Shown: positions 25,598 through 34,802, counted from the first letter of the stretch. The stretch: DNA of 64,000 nt from Rothia mucilaginosa (GCF_001548235.1 NZ_AP014938.1:2046001-2110000), one strand, 5' to 3'. Numbers and translations: made by a program. Notes: generated from the sequence alone by a model not told the origin.

Positions 25598-26773
25598 ATG
25601 GCTACCGATGTGAAACCTAATGCTTTTGCCCGCTTCGGTAATGACCTGCATTCGGGTGCCCGCTCGTACCCGTTCGTGGGTAAGCGCCGCCTGTGGCTGG
25701 TGCTTGCGGCTGTGCTGATGGCGGTTTCGGTTCTGATTCCGGCTGTTGGTGGCGGCTTCAACCTGGGTATTGATTTCCGTGGCGGTTCGGAGTTCGTGGT
25801 CTCGAAGACCGCGCATGTTGATACTGCTACGGGTGAGCGCATTATTCACGAGAAGGCGAAGGACGCTTCGGATGTTCGCGTGACCAATATTGCGCCGGGT
25901 ACGATTCGTGCCCAGATGAGCAAGCTCAGCGATGATGAGACTCTGCAGGTGAAGGCGGCTCTGCAGGAGGGTTACGGCGTGTCTGAGAATGACGTGACCT
26001 CCTCGTTTGTGGGCCCGACCTGGGGTGCGGATGTGACCCGTCAGGCGTTCTGGGGTCTGATCGCATTTGTGGTGCTCGCGCTGATTGGTATGGCGTTCTA
26101 CTTCCGCACCTGGAAGATGTCGCTGGCGTCTATTGCGGGCCTGTTCTTCACCGTGGTGGTGACGGTTGGCCTGTACGCTGCGTTCGGCTTCGAGATTACT
26201 CCGAGTGCAATTATTGGTTTCTTGACGATTCTGAGCTACTCGCTGTACGACTCGGTGGTGGTGTTCGATAAGATCCGTGAGAACACCGAGGATGTGCTGG
26301 AACGCCGCGACACGACCTTTGCCGAGCAGATTAACCTGGCGGTGAACCAGACCCTGGTCCGTTCGATTAACACCGCTATTGTGGGTGTTCTGCCGGTGGG
26401 CGCAATCCTGTTCATTGGCGCGTTCATCCTGGGTGCGGGTACTTTGCAGGATCTGTCCCTGTCGCTGTTTGTGGGTATTCTGGTGGGCATGTTCGGCACG
26501 CTGTTCGTGTCTGCTCCGCTGTATGCTTCGCTGCGTTTGGGTGAGCCTCAGATTCGTGAGCACACCGCGAAGGTGGAGAGCGGCAACTTCAAGGATGCTG
26601 ACGAGGCTGAGGGTGACTCTTCGGAGGAGCCCGCCGAGGCTGAGAAGGATGCGAAGCCCGCGAAGGCTGAGGAGTCCACGGATTCCGCAGAGGACGAGAA
26701 GGCGGCCGAGAAGCCCGCTAAGAAGCCGGCACGTGCAACCATTGAGATTCACCGCGTGAACCTGAACGGTTAG
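25598..26773 (+). CDS. secF: Protein translocase subunit SecF
   Basis: Membrane partner of SecD. The 391-residue product has an N-terminal helix, the LGIDFRGGSEFVV motif, six membrane helices, and the SecF signature SYSLYDSVVVFDKIREN followed by NQTLVRSINTAIVGVLP. A C-terminal hydrophilic extension of about 80 residues rich in Glu, Ala and Lys is longer than in E. coli but usual in actinobacteria. Its start lies 2 bases after the secD stop. A terminator follows at 26820-26855. Confidence 0.96.
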   Translation: MATDVKPNAFARFGNDLHSGARSYPFVGKRRLWLVLAAVLMAVSVLIPAVGGGFNLGIDFRGGSEFVVSKTAHVDTATGERIIHEKAKDASDVRVTNIAPGTIRAQMSKLSDDETLQVKAALQEGYGVSENDVTSSFVGPTWGADVTRQAFWGLIAFVVLALIGMAFYFRTWKMSLASIAGLFFTVVVTVGLYAAFGFEITPSAIIGFLTILSYSLYDSVVVFDKIRENTEDVLERRDTTFAEQINLAVNQTLVRSINTAIVGVLPVGAILFIGAFILGAGTLQDLSLSLFVGILVGMFGTLFVSAPLYASLRLGEPQIREHTAKVESGNFKDADEAEGDSSEEPAEAEKDAKPAKAEESTDSAEDEKAAEKPAKKPARATIEIHRVNLNG

Positions 26774-26819
26774 CCAGCGTTCCGCCAGTGCTACTAGTGC
26801 TACTGGCGTTGCTAACGAT

Positions 26820-26855
26820 AGGGGAGTCGATACCGAGAGGTGTCGGCTCCCCTTT
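26820..26855 (+). terminator. Terminator after secF
   Basis: AGGGGAGTCGA pairs with TCGGCTCCCCT (one mismatch), followed by TTTA. Confidence 0.8.
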
Positions 26856-27072
26856 AGCGTGCCCGATTATTTCCCACACAACGCGCTCTGGCGTGTTAAA
26901 ACGTCGCATAGTTTGGCGCGTTCCAGGCCGCTGGGTAGGATAAGAAGTGAAGATACTGTGCGCTCGCGTTTGAGCCAGCTGAGCGGGCTAGGGGCCGGTT
27001 TGGCCGGTATAGCCCTCAACGATGAGGAACCTGAGTGTGCGGCTGATTATCTTGAGTCCGAAGGAGCCTGGA

Positions 27073-29550
27073 ATGAGTGCAGAACCTGCCGTGAACACCA
27101 ACGCTGAGAACCCTGCAGGGACCGCCGAGAAGCCCGCGGTTCGGCCCGCTGGCCCGATTCCTCTGCCTGAAACTGATTCGTCTGACGCAAAGAAGAAACG
27201 CGGCTCGCACCGCGTCATGGCTGCTGGCGGACGTGTGCCGAACCGCCTGGTCTTCGGCAGCCGCAGCAGCAAGATGGAAGCCTCCGACTCGCACGGCGGC
27301 ACCATCCGTTTCTCCCCGATGATCGCGCCAGTCGTACGTGCCGTGCGCCGCTACCACCCGGACGAAGACATCCAGGTGTTGCAGCGCGCCTACGAGGTGG
27401 CGAACCGCTGCCACGAGGGTCAGAAGCGTAAGAGTGGCGACCCGTACATCACCCACCCGGTGGCTGTGACCGCGATTCTTGCGGAGATGGGCGCGACCGG
27501 CCCTGTGCTCGCCGCCGGCCTGCTGCACGACACGGTGGAAGACACCGACTACACGATGGAGCAGCTCACCGAAGAGTTCGGTGAGGAGGTCGCCTACTTG
27601 GTCGACGGCGTGACCAAGCTGGACAAGATGACGTACGGCGAGAACGCCTCCATTGAGACGATCCGTAAGCTCGTGCTGTCCATGAGCAAGGACATCCGCG
27701 TGCTGCTCATCAAGCTTGCCGACCGCCTGCACAACGCGCGTACTTGGCGTTTTGTGCCGCAGGCTTCTGCCGCGAAGAAGGCAGAAGAGACCCTGAAGAT
27801 TTACGCGCCGCTCGCGCACCGCCTGGGCCTGAACACGATCAAGTGGGAGCTGGAGGACTTGTCCTTCGCCGCCATGAGCCCGGAAATTTACGCCGAAATG
27901 GTGCGCATGGTCGGCGAACGCACCCCCGCGCTCGAAAAGTTCCTGAACGAGGCGCGCACCAAGATTAAGGAACGCCTGGCACAGGTCGGTATCGAGGCAA
28001 CCGTGACCGGCCGCCCCAAGCACTACTACTCGATTCATCAGAAGATGAAGACGAAGGGCCGTAGCTTCGACGAAATTAACGACATCCTCGCGGTGCGCAT
28101 CATGGTTGAGGAAGAGGCGGAGTGCTACACCGTGCTCGGCCACGTGCTGTCCCTGTGGCCGTCGATGACCGGCCGTTTCAAGGACTACATTAAGAACCCG
28201 AAGAACAACAACTACCAGTCGCTGCACCTGACCGTGTACGGTCCGGGTAACCTGCCGCTTGAGATTCAGATCCGCACCTACAAGATGCACGAAGAGGCCG
28301 AGTACGGTGTGGCGGCGCACTGGCGCTACAAGGCGGCGTCGCGCGGCGAGAAGGTCGCAGCTCGTGGCGGCGCGCCCGCAAAGGACCCGAAGGAGCCGGG
28401 CACCCAGACCTCGGCAATGATGAACGTCGGCATCCTGCAGTCCATCGCCGAGATTTCGAACTCCAACCCGGAATCGGAGAAGTTCTACGAGTCGCTGGCT
28501 GACACCCTCGACACCGACGAAATCGTTGTACTCACCCCCAACGGCGAGGCAATCGCCCTGCCCAACGGCTCCACCCCCGTGGACTTCGCCTACGCCATCC
28601 ACAGTGAGGTCGGCGACCGCACCGTCGGCGCGAAGGTCAACGGCCGCCTAGTGCCGCTACACACCGTCCTGCCCACCGGCGCCACCGTGGAGATTATGAC
28701 CACGAAGAACGAAGACGCCGGACCCAGCGAGGACTGGCTGAAGTTCGTTCGCTCCTCGCGCGCTCGCACGAAGATCCGCCAGTACTTCGCGAAGGAACGC
28801 CGCCTGGAGGCGCTGCTCGCCGGCCGCGAGATGCTCACCAAGAGCATGCGCAACAGTGAGCTGCCGCTGCAGAAGATGATGAGCCCGGAGATTATGACTC
28901 AGGTGGCTCAGCTGCTGCACAAGAACGATGTGGCGTCGCTGTACCGTGCGATTGGTGAGCACGAAATCGCGCCGAAGCAGGTCATTGACACCCTGGTTGA
29001 GGTGCACCGCGGCGACGAGCCGGCACCGGAGGTTGAGGTCAGCGACTTTGATGAGACGCTGCTGAAGTCCACCCGCAAGGCGATTGGCGATAACGGCGTG
29101 ATTGTGCCGGGTGCTGAGGGTGTGCTGACGAAGATTGCGCGCTGCTGCACCCCGGTCCCGCCGGATGACATTATCGGCATTGTGACCCGCTACAACGGCA
29201 TTTCGGTGCACCGCCGCGACTGCCCGAACATGCGTAACGCTGATGAGGAGCCGCGCGTGACGACGGTCGAGTGGGCGTCTTCGCCGACCGCTACGTACCG
29301 TGTGCAGATTCAGGTGGAGGCGCTGGACCGTAAGGGCCTGCTGAGCGACCTGATTCGCGCGATTTCTGAGTCGGGCGTGAACATCCTGGATGCGCGCGTG
29401 CACACGTCGGAGGATCGTACCGTGGTGGACCGCTTCGCCCTGGAGCTGGGTGACCGCTTCATGCTGGAGCACGTGCTGAACGTGGTCCGTAACGTGACGG
29501 GCGTGTACAAGGCGTACCGTCTGACCGGCGCGAAGCCCTCGGAAGCGTAG
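27073..29550 (+). CDS. relA: Bifunctional (p)ppGpp synthetase/hydrolase (Rel)
   Basis: Makes and degrades the stringent-response alarmones. The ATG at 27073 is chosen because GAAGGAG lies 6 bases upstream. The 825-residue protein has a disordered N terminus of about 75 residues, the HD hydrolase (LLHDTVEDTDY near 150, with the HD pair intact), the synthetase domain (YYSIHQKM, DILAVRIMV, NNYQSLHLTVYGP), the TGS domain (VVLTPNGEAIALPNGSTPVD near 482), a zinc-finger region (CCTPVPPDDIIGIV, HRRDCPN) and a C-terminal ACT domain (ALDRKGLLSDLIRAISESGV near 745). Both catalytic halves look complete. Monocistronic, with a strong terminator. Confidence 0.97.
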   Translation: MSAEPAVNTNAENPAGTAEKPAVRPAGPIPLPETDSSDAKKKRGSHRVMAAGGRVPNRLVFGSRSSKMEASDSHGGTIRFSPMIAPVVRAVRRYHPDEDIQVLQRAYEVANRCHEGQKRKSGDPYITHPVAVTAILAEMGATGPVLAAGLLHDTVEDTDYTMEQLTEEFGEEVAYLVDGVTKLDKMTYGENASIETIRKLVLSMSKDIRVLLIKLADRLHNARTWRFVPQASAAKKAEETLKIYAPLAHRLGLNTIKWELEDLSFAAMSPEIYAEMVRMVGERTPALEKFLNEARTKIKERLAQVGIEATVTGRPKHYYSIHQKMKTKGRSFDEINDILAVRIMVEEEAECYTVLGHVLSLWPSMTGRFKDYIKNPKNNNYQSLHLTVYGPGNLPLEIQIRTYKMHEEAEYGVAAHWRYKAASRGEKVAARGGAPAKDPKEPGTQTSAMMNVGILQSIAEISNSNPESEKFYESLADTLDTDEIVVLTPNGEAIALPNGSTPVDFAYAIHSEVGDRTVGAKVNGRLVPLHTVLPTGATVEIMTTKNEDAGPSEDWLKFVRSSRARTKIRQYFAKERRLEALLAGREMLTKSMRNSELPLQKMMSPEIMTQVAQLLHKNDVASLYRAIGEHEIAPKQVIDTLVEVHRGDEPAPEVEVSDFDETLLKSTRKAIGDNGVIVPGAEGVLTKIARCCTPVPPDDIIGIVTRYNGISVHRRDCPNMRNADEEPRVTTVEWASSPTATYRVQIQVEALDRKGLLSDLIRAISESGVNILDARVHTSEDRTVVDRFALELGDRFMLEHVLNVVRNVTGVYKAYRLTGAKPSEA

Positions 29551-29577
29551 GCTCTTTCATACGCTGACTTACGCTGA

Positions 29578-29612
29578 GAAGCCACATGTGTTTCGAACAC
29601 ATGTGGCTTTTC
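29578..29612 (+). terminator. Terminator after relA
   Basis: GAAGCCACATGTGTT and AACACATGTGGCTTTT pair around TCG. The arm sequence recurs in the nested hairpin at 31543-31603. Confidence 0.9.
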
Positions 29613-29641
29613 GCCGTTTAGGGGAGGGGCGGAGGAACTCT

Positions 29642-29700
29642 CGATAGGTTAGTGTCTTCACTACGGGTTAAAGACCCACGGCGAAGACACTAACCTATCG
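29642..29700 (+). repeat. Interspersed palindrome, copy A
   Basis: Arms CGATAGGTTAGTGTCTTC (29642-29659) and GAAGACACTAACCTATCG (29683-29700) are perfect complements. The core contains GGGTTAAAGACCC. The core orientation (GTTAAA) is taken as plus. Confidence 0.85.
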
Positions 29701-29734
29701 AAACGGCCAGTTACCCGCCGCCGGTGAAAATTCA

Positions 29735-29835
29735 GTAATGACTTAGCAATTTCAGTCATGACTTAGCGTCTTTAGCAATGGTTAAAACCCCAGCCTAGAG
29801 TTACTAACCCATCACCGAAAACACTAAGTCATTAC
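29735..29835. repeat. Interspersed palindrome, copy B (degenerate, composite)
   Basis: Outer arms GTAATGACTTAG (29735-29746) and CTAAGTCATTAC (29824-29835) are perfect. A second left half (TCATGACTTAGCGTCTTTAG) and a GGTTAAAACC core lie inside. It looks like one copy inserted into, or recombined with, another. Confidence 0.6.
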
Positions 29836-29888
29836 CTGATCCCGCCTACCCGGCGCAGACACAAATTCGGTCATGGTTACGGATTCGT

Positions 29889-29949
29889 GCCATAGGTTAG
29901 TGTCTTTAGTCGTAGTTAAAAACTACGGTCGAAGACACTAAACCATGGC
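29889..29949 (+). repeat. Interspersed palindrome, copy C
   Basis: Arms GCCATAGGTTAGTGTCTT (29889-29906) and AAGACACTAAACCATGGC (29932-29949). The core has the perfect hairpin CGTAGTT-AAA-AACTACG (29911-29927). Same orientation as copy A, opposite to copies D to F. Confidence 0.85.
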
Positions 29950-30061
29950 CCAAATTCTGCAGGCGCGGCAGCCCCTTATCTTGTCAGGGGTGCCCCGTAC
30001 TTTTTGTGGTAAAGAACAACGATGCGTTCTCGCCTCCGCCGAGCGACCAAAGGAGCCCCTC

Positions 30062-30310
30062 ATGTACACGGTTGGTTACTACAATGACGAAGGCCTCCGC
30101 GCCTTCTACTCCGGTCAGGATGCCGCCAACATTGACGATTTCTTCACTGACAACGGCGAATACCTCATGGTGTATCTGCCGGAGGTGACCGACCGCGAGT
30201 TCCTCGCCAGCCTCCGCTACGGTAACAGCTGCGATGCTCTCTGCCAGAGCGGATACGCCCTCGACGAGGCGGAAGAGGCCCTCCGCGACATGTATGCGCT
30301 CGCCGTGTAG
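30062..30310 (+). CDS. Hypothetical acidic protein, 82 residues
   Basis: Not recognised. ATG at 30062 has AAAGGAG 6 bases upstream; the longer frame beginning inside palindrome C is unlikely. The protein (MYTVGYYNDEGLRAFYSGQD start) is acidic and soluble, with the C-terminal helix ALDEAEEALRDMYAL. The composition is core-like (GC-rich). It may be a small regulatory or binding protein. It stands alone between the palindrome cluster and the AT-rich CPBP gene. Confidence 0.6.
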   Translation: MYTVGYYNDEGLRAFYSGQDAANIDDFFTDNGEYLMVYLPEVTDREFLASLRYGNSCDALCQSGYALDEAEEALRDMYALAV

Positions 30311-30559
30311 CCCGCCCACGCCAGGCACCCCAAACCGTAGAGGTCCTGGTGTCTTTTGTTCAGGGGTTGAGAAGTCTATAAATCTGTGGTGCAGTAAATA
30401 GTACCGTGATTATTATGGAAATGCTATTAGAAAATTAACGGACAATTAAAGGTATTTTAAAATTTGATGCAAAAGTGAAATGTGTCGAAGCTGATTTGAT
30501 TCAGATGAATTTTAGGCAAGATGTTGCTATGTCGAGCTAGCGTAGGGAAGGGAGTTTTT

Positions 30560-31417
30560 ATGTTGAGTAAGGAAATCAAGAAGAATACTGTTGTGTTATG
30601 TTGGGTAATCTTTTTGCTCCTGATATTTGTTCATGGTTTTGAGGCAATCTTTCTCAAGACGGATGAAACTTTTTTTGGGGAGAACTTTATTAATAAACTA
30701 TTTGGTATCGCTGTAGTTTTTATATTGCTACGGTACCTTAATTGGCGCTGGTCTGATATAGGGTTTAAGAGGATAGGGTTCGTTAAGAATGTGGGTCTAG
30801 GAATCCTGCTAGCCCTCTGTTCATTTATTATTTCGTATGGTGTGGAAATTGCTCTCCTCAAGACTCAGGGATATGATGCTGGGTTCGGAATCTTCACAAC
30901 AAGCTTTTCCTTGACAGGGGAGACAGTAGTCCATTCAGGACTCGGATTTATATTGATGTGTATTTTCTTCAATATAATAAATGTAGTTATGGAGGAAGGA
31001 GCATTTCGAGGGATTATTTATCAAATTGTTGCCATTGATCACTCCCTGAAATATGCCTTGTTTTTTCAGGCATTTTTATTTGGCGTATGGCATATTGTAA
31101 CACCTATTCATAATTTAATTGATGGTGACATTAATTTAGAATCTTTCATAACACTTAGTATAAGTTACATCATTTTGGCAGGAATGATGGGTATTAAATG
31201 GGGGCTGCTCTATCGTATGACTGGCAGCCTATATGCCGGAATGGCTGACCACTTCTTCAATAACTGTATTGCAACAAATCTTCTTCATGTGATTACTGTG
31301 AATGGAGTGGATGAGATGATGATAGTCCGAGTAGTAATTGCACAACTAATTTCTTTTGTAGTTGTTTTTCTGGTGTGGAAGAAACGCGAAAAGTCAGGTG
31401 TGAGTTTTGAAAAATAA
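30560..31417 (+). CDS. CPBP family intramembrane metalloprotease
   Basis: Probable membrane-embedded CAAX/ABI-type protease; bacterial relatives take part in bacteriocin maturation or self-immunity, but the substrate here is unknown. ATG at 30560 is preceded by AAGGGAG. The 285-residue product has about eight membrane helices and the three family motifs: EEGAFRG (glutamates and arginine), FGVWHI (histidine) and ADHFFNN (histidine and asparagine). Markedly AT-rich compared with its neighbours, so probably acquired. A possible 24-codon frame overlaps its end. The unit ends at a nested hairpin. Confidence 0.88.
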   Translation: MLSKEIKKNTVVLCWVIFLLLIFVHGFEAIFLKTDETFFGENFINKLFGIAVVFILLRYLNWRWSDIGFKRIGFVKNVGLGILLALCSFIISYGVEIALLKTQGYDAGFGIFTTSFSLTGETVVHSGLGFILMCIFFNIINVVMEEGAFRGIIYQIVAIDHSLKYALFFQAFLFGVWHIVTPIHNLIDGDINLESFITLSISYIILAGMMGIKWGLLYRMTGSLYAGMADHFFNNCIATNLLHVITVNGVDEMMIVRVVIAQLISFVVVFLVWKKREKSGVSFEK

Positions 31418-31481
31418 CAAGGGAAAGAAGCACAACGGCCAGAAATGGGAAATTATGAATTATGAACCTGTCGATGACTAG
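31407..31481 (+). CDS. Possible 24-residue peptide overlapping the CPBP gene end
   Basis: A TTG-started frame overlaps the last 11 bases of the CPBP gene and would give a lysine-rich peptide beginning (M)KNNKGKKHNGQKWEI and ending EPVDD. An AGGTG lies upstream. It could be translationally coupled, and peptide genes do occur beside CPBP proteases, but a frame this short can arise by chance. Confidence 0.2.
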   Translation: MKNNKGKKHNGQKWEIMNYEPVDD

Positions 31482-31542
31482 CCCCTTCACGCGAGCCTAA
31501 AAGTCCGCATCCCGCAGACATCCCACAGACTGCAGACACGCA

Positions 31543-31603
31543 GAAGCCACATGTGTTTCGAGAAGCCACCAAAGAAGTGGCTTTTCGAAACACATGTGGC
31601 TTC
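31543..31603. terminator. Nested bidirectional hairpin between CPBP and DUF349 genes
   Basis: Outer arms GAAGCCACATGTGTTTCG and CGAAACACATGTGGCTTC (18 of 18) enclose a second hairpin GAAGCCAC / GTGGCTTT. It looks like the relA terminator sequence with another hairpin in its loop. It separates convergent genes. Confidence 0.85.
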
Positions 31604-31694
31604 TCGGCGTTAATCTAGGCAAGTAACCCGGGGCGCCAGCCTCTATCAGTCGGCACCCCGGACACTACCTATCGGCTAGAACTCCGGTTAGATC

Positions 31695-32963
31695 TTAGTT
31701 GCCGAAGCCCTGCAGGGTTGCTGCCCAGGCGCGGCGCGCCTCCAGAGCTTCCTTAGCCTTGGCGATCTTCTTGGAGTCGCCGCCCTTCTCAGCTGCGGCG
31801 AGCTCTGCTTCCAGTTCGGCGAGGGAGTCCTCGATCTGTGCGAGCAGGGAGTTCGCGCGGGCTGCCTTGGCGGGGTCGTTGCGCTTCCACTTTGCCTCTT
31901 CGGCGCCGTTGATTTCGTCCTGAATGCGGCGCAGCTCGCCGTCGATACGACGCAGGTCGTTGCGGGGCACGCGGCCTGCCGCATCCCAGCGGTCCAGGAT
32001 CTTCTCGAAGGCTGCCTTCGCTGCCTCAATGTCCTCGACGGGCAGGAGTGCGCGTGCTTCTTCGAGCAGTGCTTCCTTGACCTTGAGGTTTTCGGCGTAG
32101 ACTGCGTCCTGCGCTGCTTCGGCTTCGTTGCGGGCGTTGAAGAACACGTCCTGTGCCGCGCGGAAGCGTGCCCACAGCTTGTCATCTTCGCGGCGGTGGC
32201 CGCGGGGTACTTGCTTCCAGGCGCGCATCAGGTTGCTGTATGCGCGGGAAGTTTCAGACCAGTCAGTGGAGGTGGACAGCTCTTCCGCACGTGCAATCAA
32301 CTCTTCCTTGGCGCGCTTGATGCGTGCGTTGCGGTCGTCCAGCTGCGAGAAGTGTGCGCGGCGGTTGCGGTCGAAGGTGGTGCGGGCTGCACGGAAACGC
32401 TTCCACAGCTCGTCCTCTACGCTCTTCGCCAGGTGAATTTCGCGCTGTGCCTTCTTCCACGCTTCGAACAGTTCGTTCATGCGGGAGTGGGAGTTCTTCC
32501 AGTGAATCTGGTCGGGGTCCTGGCCGGCAATCTGCTCGGCTTCCGCGACGATTTCTTCGCGGACGGCGAGGGCGCGTTCACGATTTTCGGTGCGTGCCTG
32601 CTGCTGCTTTTCGCCGAGTTCAGCGATCTGCTCTGCGAGGGTGATGAGGCGCTTCTGCAGGCCGGAGTAGTCGCCGACCATGTTGCGCACACCAATCTGT
32701 GCACCGATGGAGGTGATGCCCTTCTGCAGGTCTGCGGCGGGGGCGTTGTTGGCGAGGCGGGATTCGAGCAGGGCAACCTGCGCCTCGACGTTTTCAAACT
32801 TGCGGGCGAAGTAGCTGAGCGCTTCTTCTTCGGAGGCGCCGGGCAGCTGGCCTACTGCGTATTCTTCGCCGTCGACAATGACGAAGACGTGGCCGTCCTC
32901 GGAGACGCGGCCGTACTGGCGTGCCTTTTCGAGGTTTACAGTGTCGTCGGGTTTGGTAGTCAC
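31695..32963 (-). CDS. DUF349 domain-containing coiled-coil protein
   Basis: Function unknown; DUF349 proteins are common in actinobacteria next to relA and hisS. Start is GTG at 32963 (TTKPDDTVN) with AAAGAG upstream; the longer frame adds a His/Pro-rich leader without a binding site. The 422-residue product is largely helical with repeated modules ending in motifs like LWKRFRAARTTFDRNRRAHF and LWARFRAAQDVFFNARNEAE, the hallmark of DUF349 repeats. No membrane segment. Divergent from hisS with a 301-base gap. Confidence 0.85.
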   Translation of the reverse strand: MTTKPDDTVNLEKARQYGRVSEDGHVFVIVDGEEYAVGQLPGASEEEALSYFARKFENVEAQVALLESRLANNAPAADLQKGITSIGAQIGVRNMVGDYSGLQKRLITLAEQIAELGEKQQQARTENRERALAVREEIVAEAEQIAGQDPDQIHWKNSHSRMNELFEAWKKAQREIHLAKSVEDELWKRFRAARTTFDRNRRAHFSQLDDRNARIKRAKEELIARAEELSTSTDWSETSRAYSNLMRAWKQVPRGHRREDDKLWARFRAAQDVFFNARNEAEAAQDAVYAENLKVKEALLEEARALLPVEDIEAAKAAFEKILDRWDAAGRVPRNDLRRIDGELRRIQDEINGAEEAKWKRNDPAKAARANSLLAQIEDSLAELEAELAAAEKGGDSKKIAKAKEALEARRAWAATLQGFGN

Positions 32964-33264
32964 CGCTATAACTCTTTCACTCGGGGGTGCTGGGGGTGGG
33001 GCGCCTTTGCGCTGTTCCCCGTGGTGGGCACCCGTTTGGGTGTGCGTGTGCACCTCCTAAGCATAGCCTCTGTGGGGTGTGTGTGAGTAGTGTCTGGTCG
33101 TGTTGTGTTGTGGGCGAACCTGCCGGCCGCGGGTTTGTGCGGGTTTGGCGGGTGGAACTGGGGGAGTGGATGCTGTGCTGGGGTGGGTGTTGGTATGATG
33201 GGTAGATATGCCCGGAGGTGTTCCGGGGTTTTGTTGTCGAGTTCTTTGTCAAGGAGTATCGCGT
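32964..33264. other. Divergent promoter region of the DUF349 gene and hisS
   Basis: An extended -10 (TGGTATGAT, with TATGAT at 33194-33199) probably drives hisS and leaves a leader of about 60 bases. No T-box was recognised. GT-rich on the plus strand. Confidence 0.45.
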
Positions 33265-34626
33265 ATGGCTCGCAAGGCTTCGCTGTCTGGTTTTCCCGAG
33301 TATCTTCCGGCTGAGCGGTTGGTTGAGAATCATGTTCTGGACACTCTGCGTGAGACTTTTGAGTTGCACGGTTTCTCCCCGATTGAGACTCGTTCGGTAG
33401 AGACTATTGAGCAGCTGCTGCGCAAGGGTGAGATCGACAAGGAAGTTTACGCAATTTCTCGCCTGCAGGAGGACGAGGCTGCTAAGGCTAAGGAAAAGCT
33501 GGCTCTGCACTTTGACCTGACCGTGCCGTTTGCCCGTTACGTGGTGGAGAACGCCGGTTACCTGAATTTCCCGTTCTCGCGTTACCAGATTCAGAAGGTG
33601 TGGCGTGGTGAGCGTCCGCAGGAGGGTCGTGCCCGCGAGTTCACTCAGGCTGATATTGACGTGGTTGGTGACGGCGAGCTGCCGTTCCGTTACGACGTGA
33701 CCCTGGCGCTGGTTGTTGTTGATGCGCTGTCGAAGCTGCCGATTCCCGAGTTCAAGCTGCGTGTGAATAACCGCAAGCTGGCTGAGGGTTTCTACCTGGG
33801 CCTGGGTTTGACTGATACTGCGGCTGTTCTGCGTTCTATTGACAAGCTGGAGAAGATCGGTGCTGAGCGTGTGGCTGAGGAGCTGCAGGCTGAGGCTGGT
33901 GCGAGCGCGGATGCTGCCGCTGCCGCCTTGGAGTTGGCGCAGATCCGCACTGAGGATGCTTCTTTTGTGGAGCAGGTGCGTGCGCTGGCCGCTAAGTATT
34001 CGGTGGAGCATGAGCTGCTGGATCAGGGTCTTGCTGAGCTGGCTGAGGTCATTGAGGAGGCGTCCCGCCGTGCGCCGGGTAAGGTACTGGCTGACCTGTC
34101 GATTGCTCGCGGCCTGGACTACTACACCGGCACCGTGTATGAGACTGTTCTGGTGGGTCACGAGTCGCTGGGTTCGATTTGTTCGGGTGGCCGTTATGAG
34201 TCGCTGGCGTCGAATGGTAAGAAGATGTACCCGGGTGTTGGCCTGTCGATTGGTGTGACCCGTGTGGTGGCTCGTATTCTGTCGCAGGGTTTTGCGCAGG
34301 CGAGCCGTAAGGTGCCTTCGGCTGTGTTTGTTGCTTTGACGAATGATGAGGGCTGGTCTGCTGCGAATGATGTTGCGGATGCGCTGCGTGCCCGCGGTAT
34401 CGCGTGTGAGGTGTCTGCGAATGCGGCGAAGTTCGGTAAGCAGATTAAGTACGCTGAGAAGCGCGGTATTCCGTTCGTGTGGTTCATTTCTTCGGATGAG
34501 TCGGGTGCCCCGGTTCACGAGGTGAAGGACATCCGTTCGGGTGAGCAGGTTGCTGCTGATCCGACTTCGTGGATGCCGCCGGCTGAGGACCTGCACGTTC
34601 AGATTGTGCGTGCTGAGGGCCTGTAG
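33265..34626 (+). CDS. hisS: Histidyl-tRNA synthetase
   Basis: Charges tRNA-His. ATG at 33265 is chosen because AAGGAG lies 8 bases upstream (MARKASLSGFPEYLPAE). The 453-residue class II enzyme shows motif 2 (QIQKVWRGERPQEGRAREFT), the HisRS motifs GLDYYTGTVYE and SGGRYESLA, motif 3 (GVGLSIGVTRV), and an anticodon-binding domain (RARGIACEVSANAAKFGKQI). The alpha-helical insertion is Ala/Glu-rich. Length is normal. A terminator follows at 34712-34759. Confidence 0.97.
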   Translation: MARKASLSGFPEYLPAERLVENHVLDTLRETFELHGFSPIETRSVETIEQLLRKGEIDKEVYAISRLQEDEAAKAKEKLALHFDLTVPFARYVVENAGYLNFPFSRYQIQKVWRGERPQEGRAREFTQADIDVVGDGELPFRYDVTLALVVVDALSKLPIPEFKLRVNNRKLAEGFYLGLGLTDTAAVLRSIDKLEKIGAERVAEELQAEAGASADAAAAALELAQIRTEDASFVEQVRALAAKYSVEHELLDQGLAELAEVIEEASRRAPGKVLADLSIARGLDYYTGTVYETVLVGHESLGSICSGGRYESLASNGKKMYPGVGLSIGVTRVVARILSQGFAQASRKVPSAVFVALTNDEGWSAANDVADALRARGIACEVSANAAKFGKQIKYAEKRGIPFVWFISSDESGAPVHEVKDIRSGEQVAADPTSWMPPAEDLHVQIVRAEGL

Positions 34627-34711
34627 TAGCAGGTAAATGGTAGGGGCCTGTAGCACCTGTGGTGTTTGGCTCCTGTAATACCTGGCTGCTCTAAGCCCGC
34701 ATATGGATGTG

Positions 34712-34760
34712 TACCCGCCTGGTGGGGAGGATGTTGACCTTCCCACCGGGCGGGTTTTTC
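34712..34760 (+). terminator. Terminator after hisS
   Basis: ACCCGCCTGGTGGGGAGG pairs with CCTTCCCACCGGGCGGGT (bulged), followed by TTTTT. Confidence 0.88.
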
Positions 34761-34802
34761 GTTGCACTGTGTGGCCGCGCGGATTTGTGCTGTGTTGATT
34801 TA

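Noticed and set aside
29642..29949. Palindrome cluster as a CRISPR array
   Set aside because: The copies are large palindromes at irregular distance with varying arms, and there are no spacers of constant length and no cas genes.
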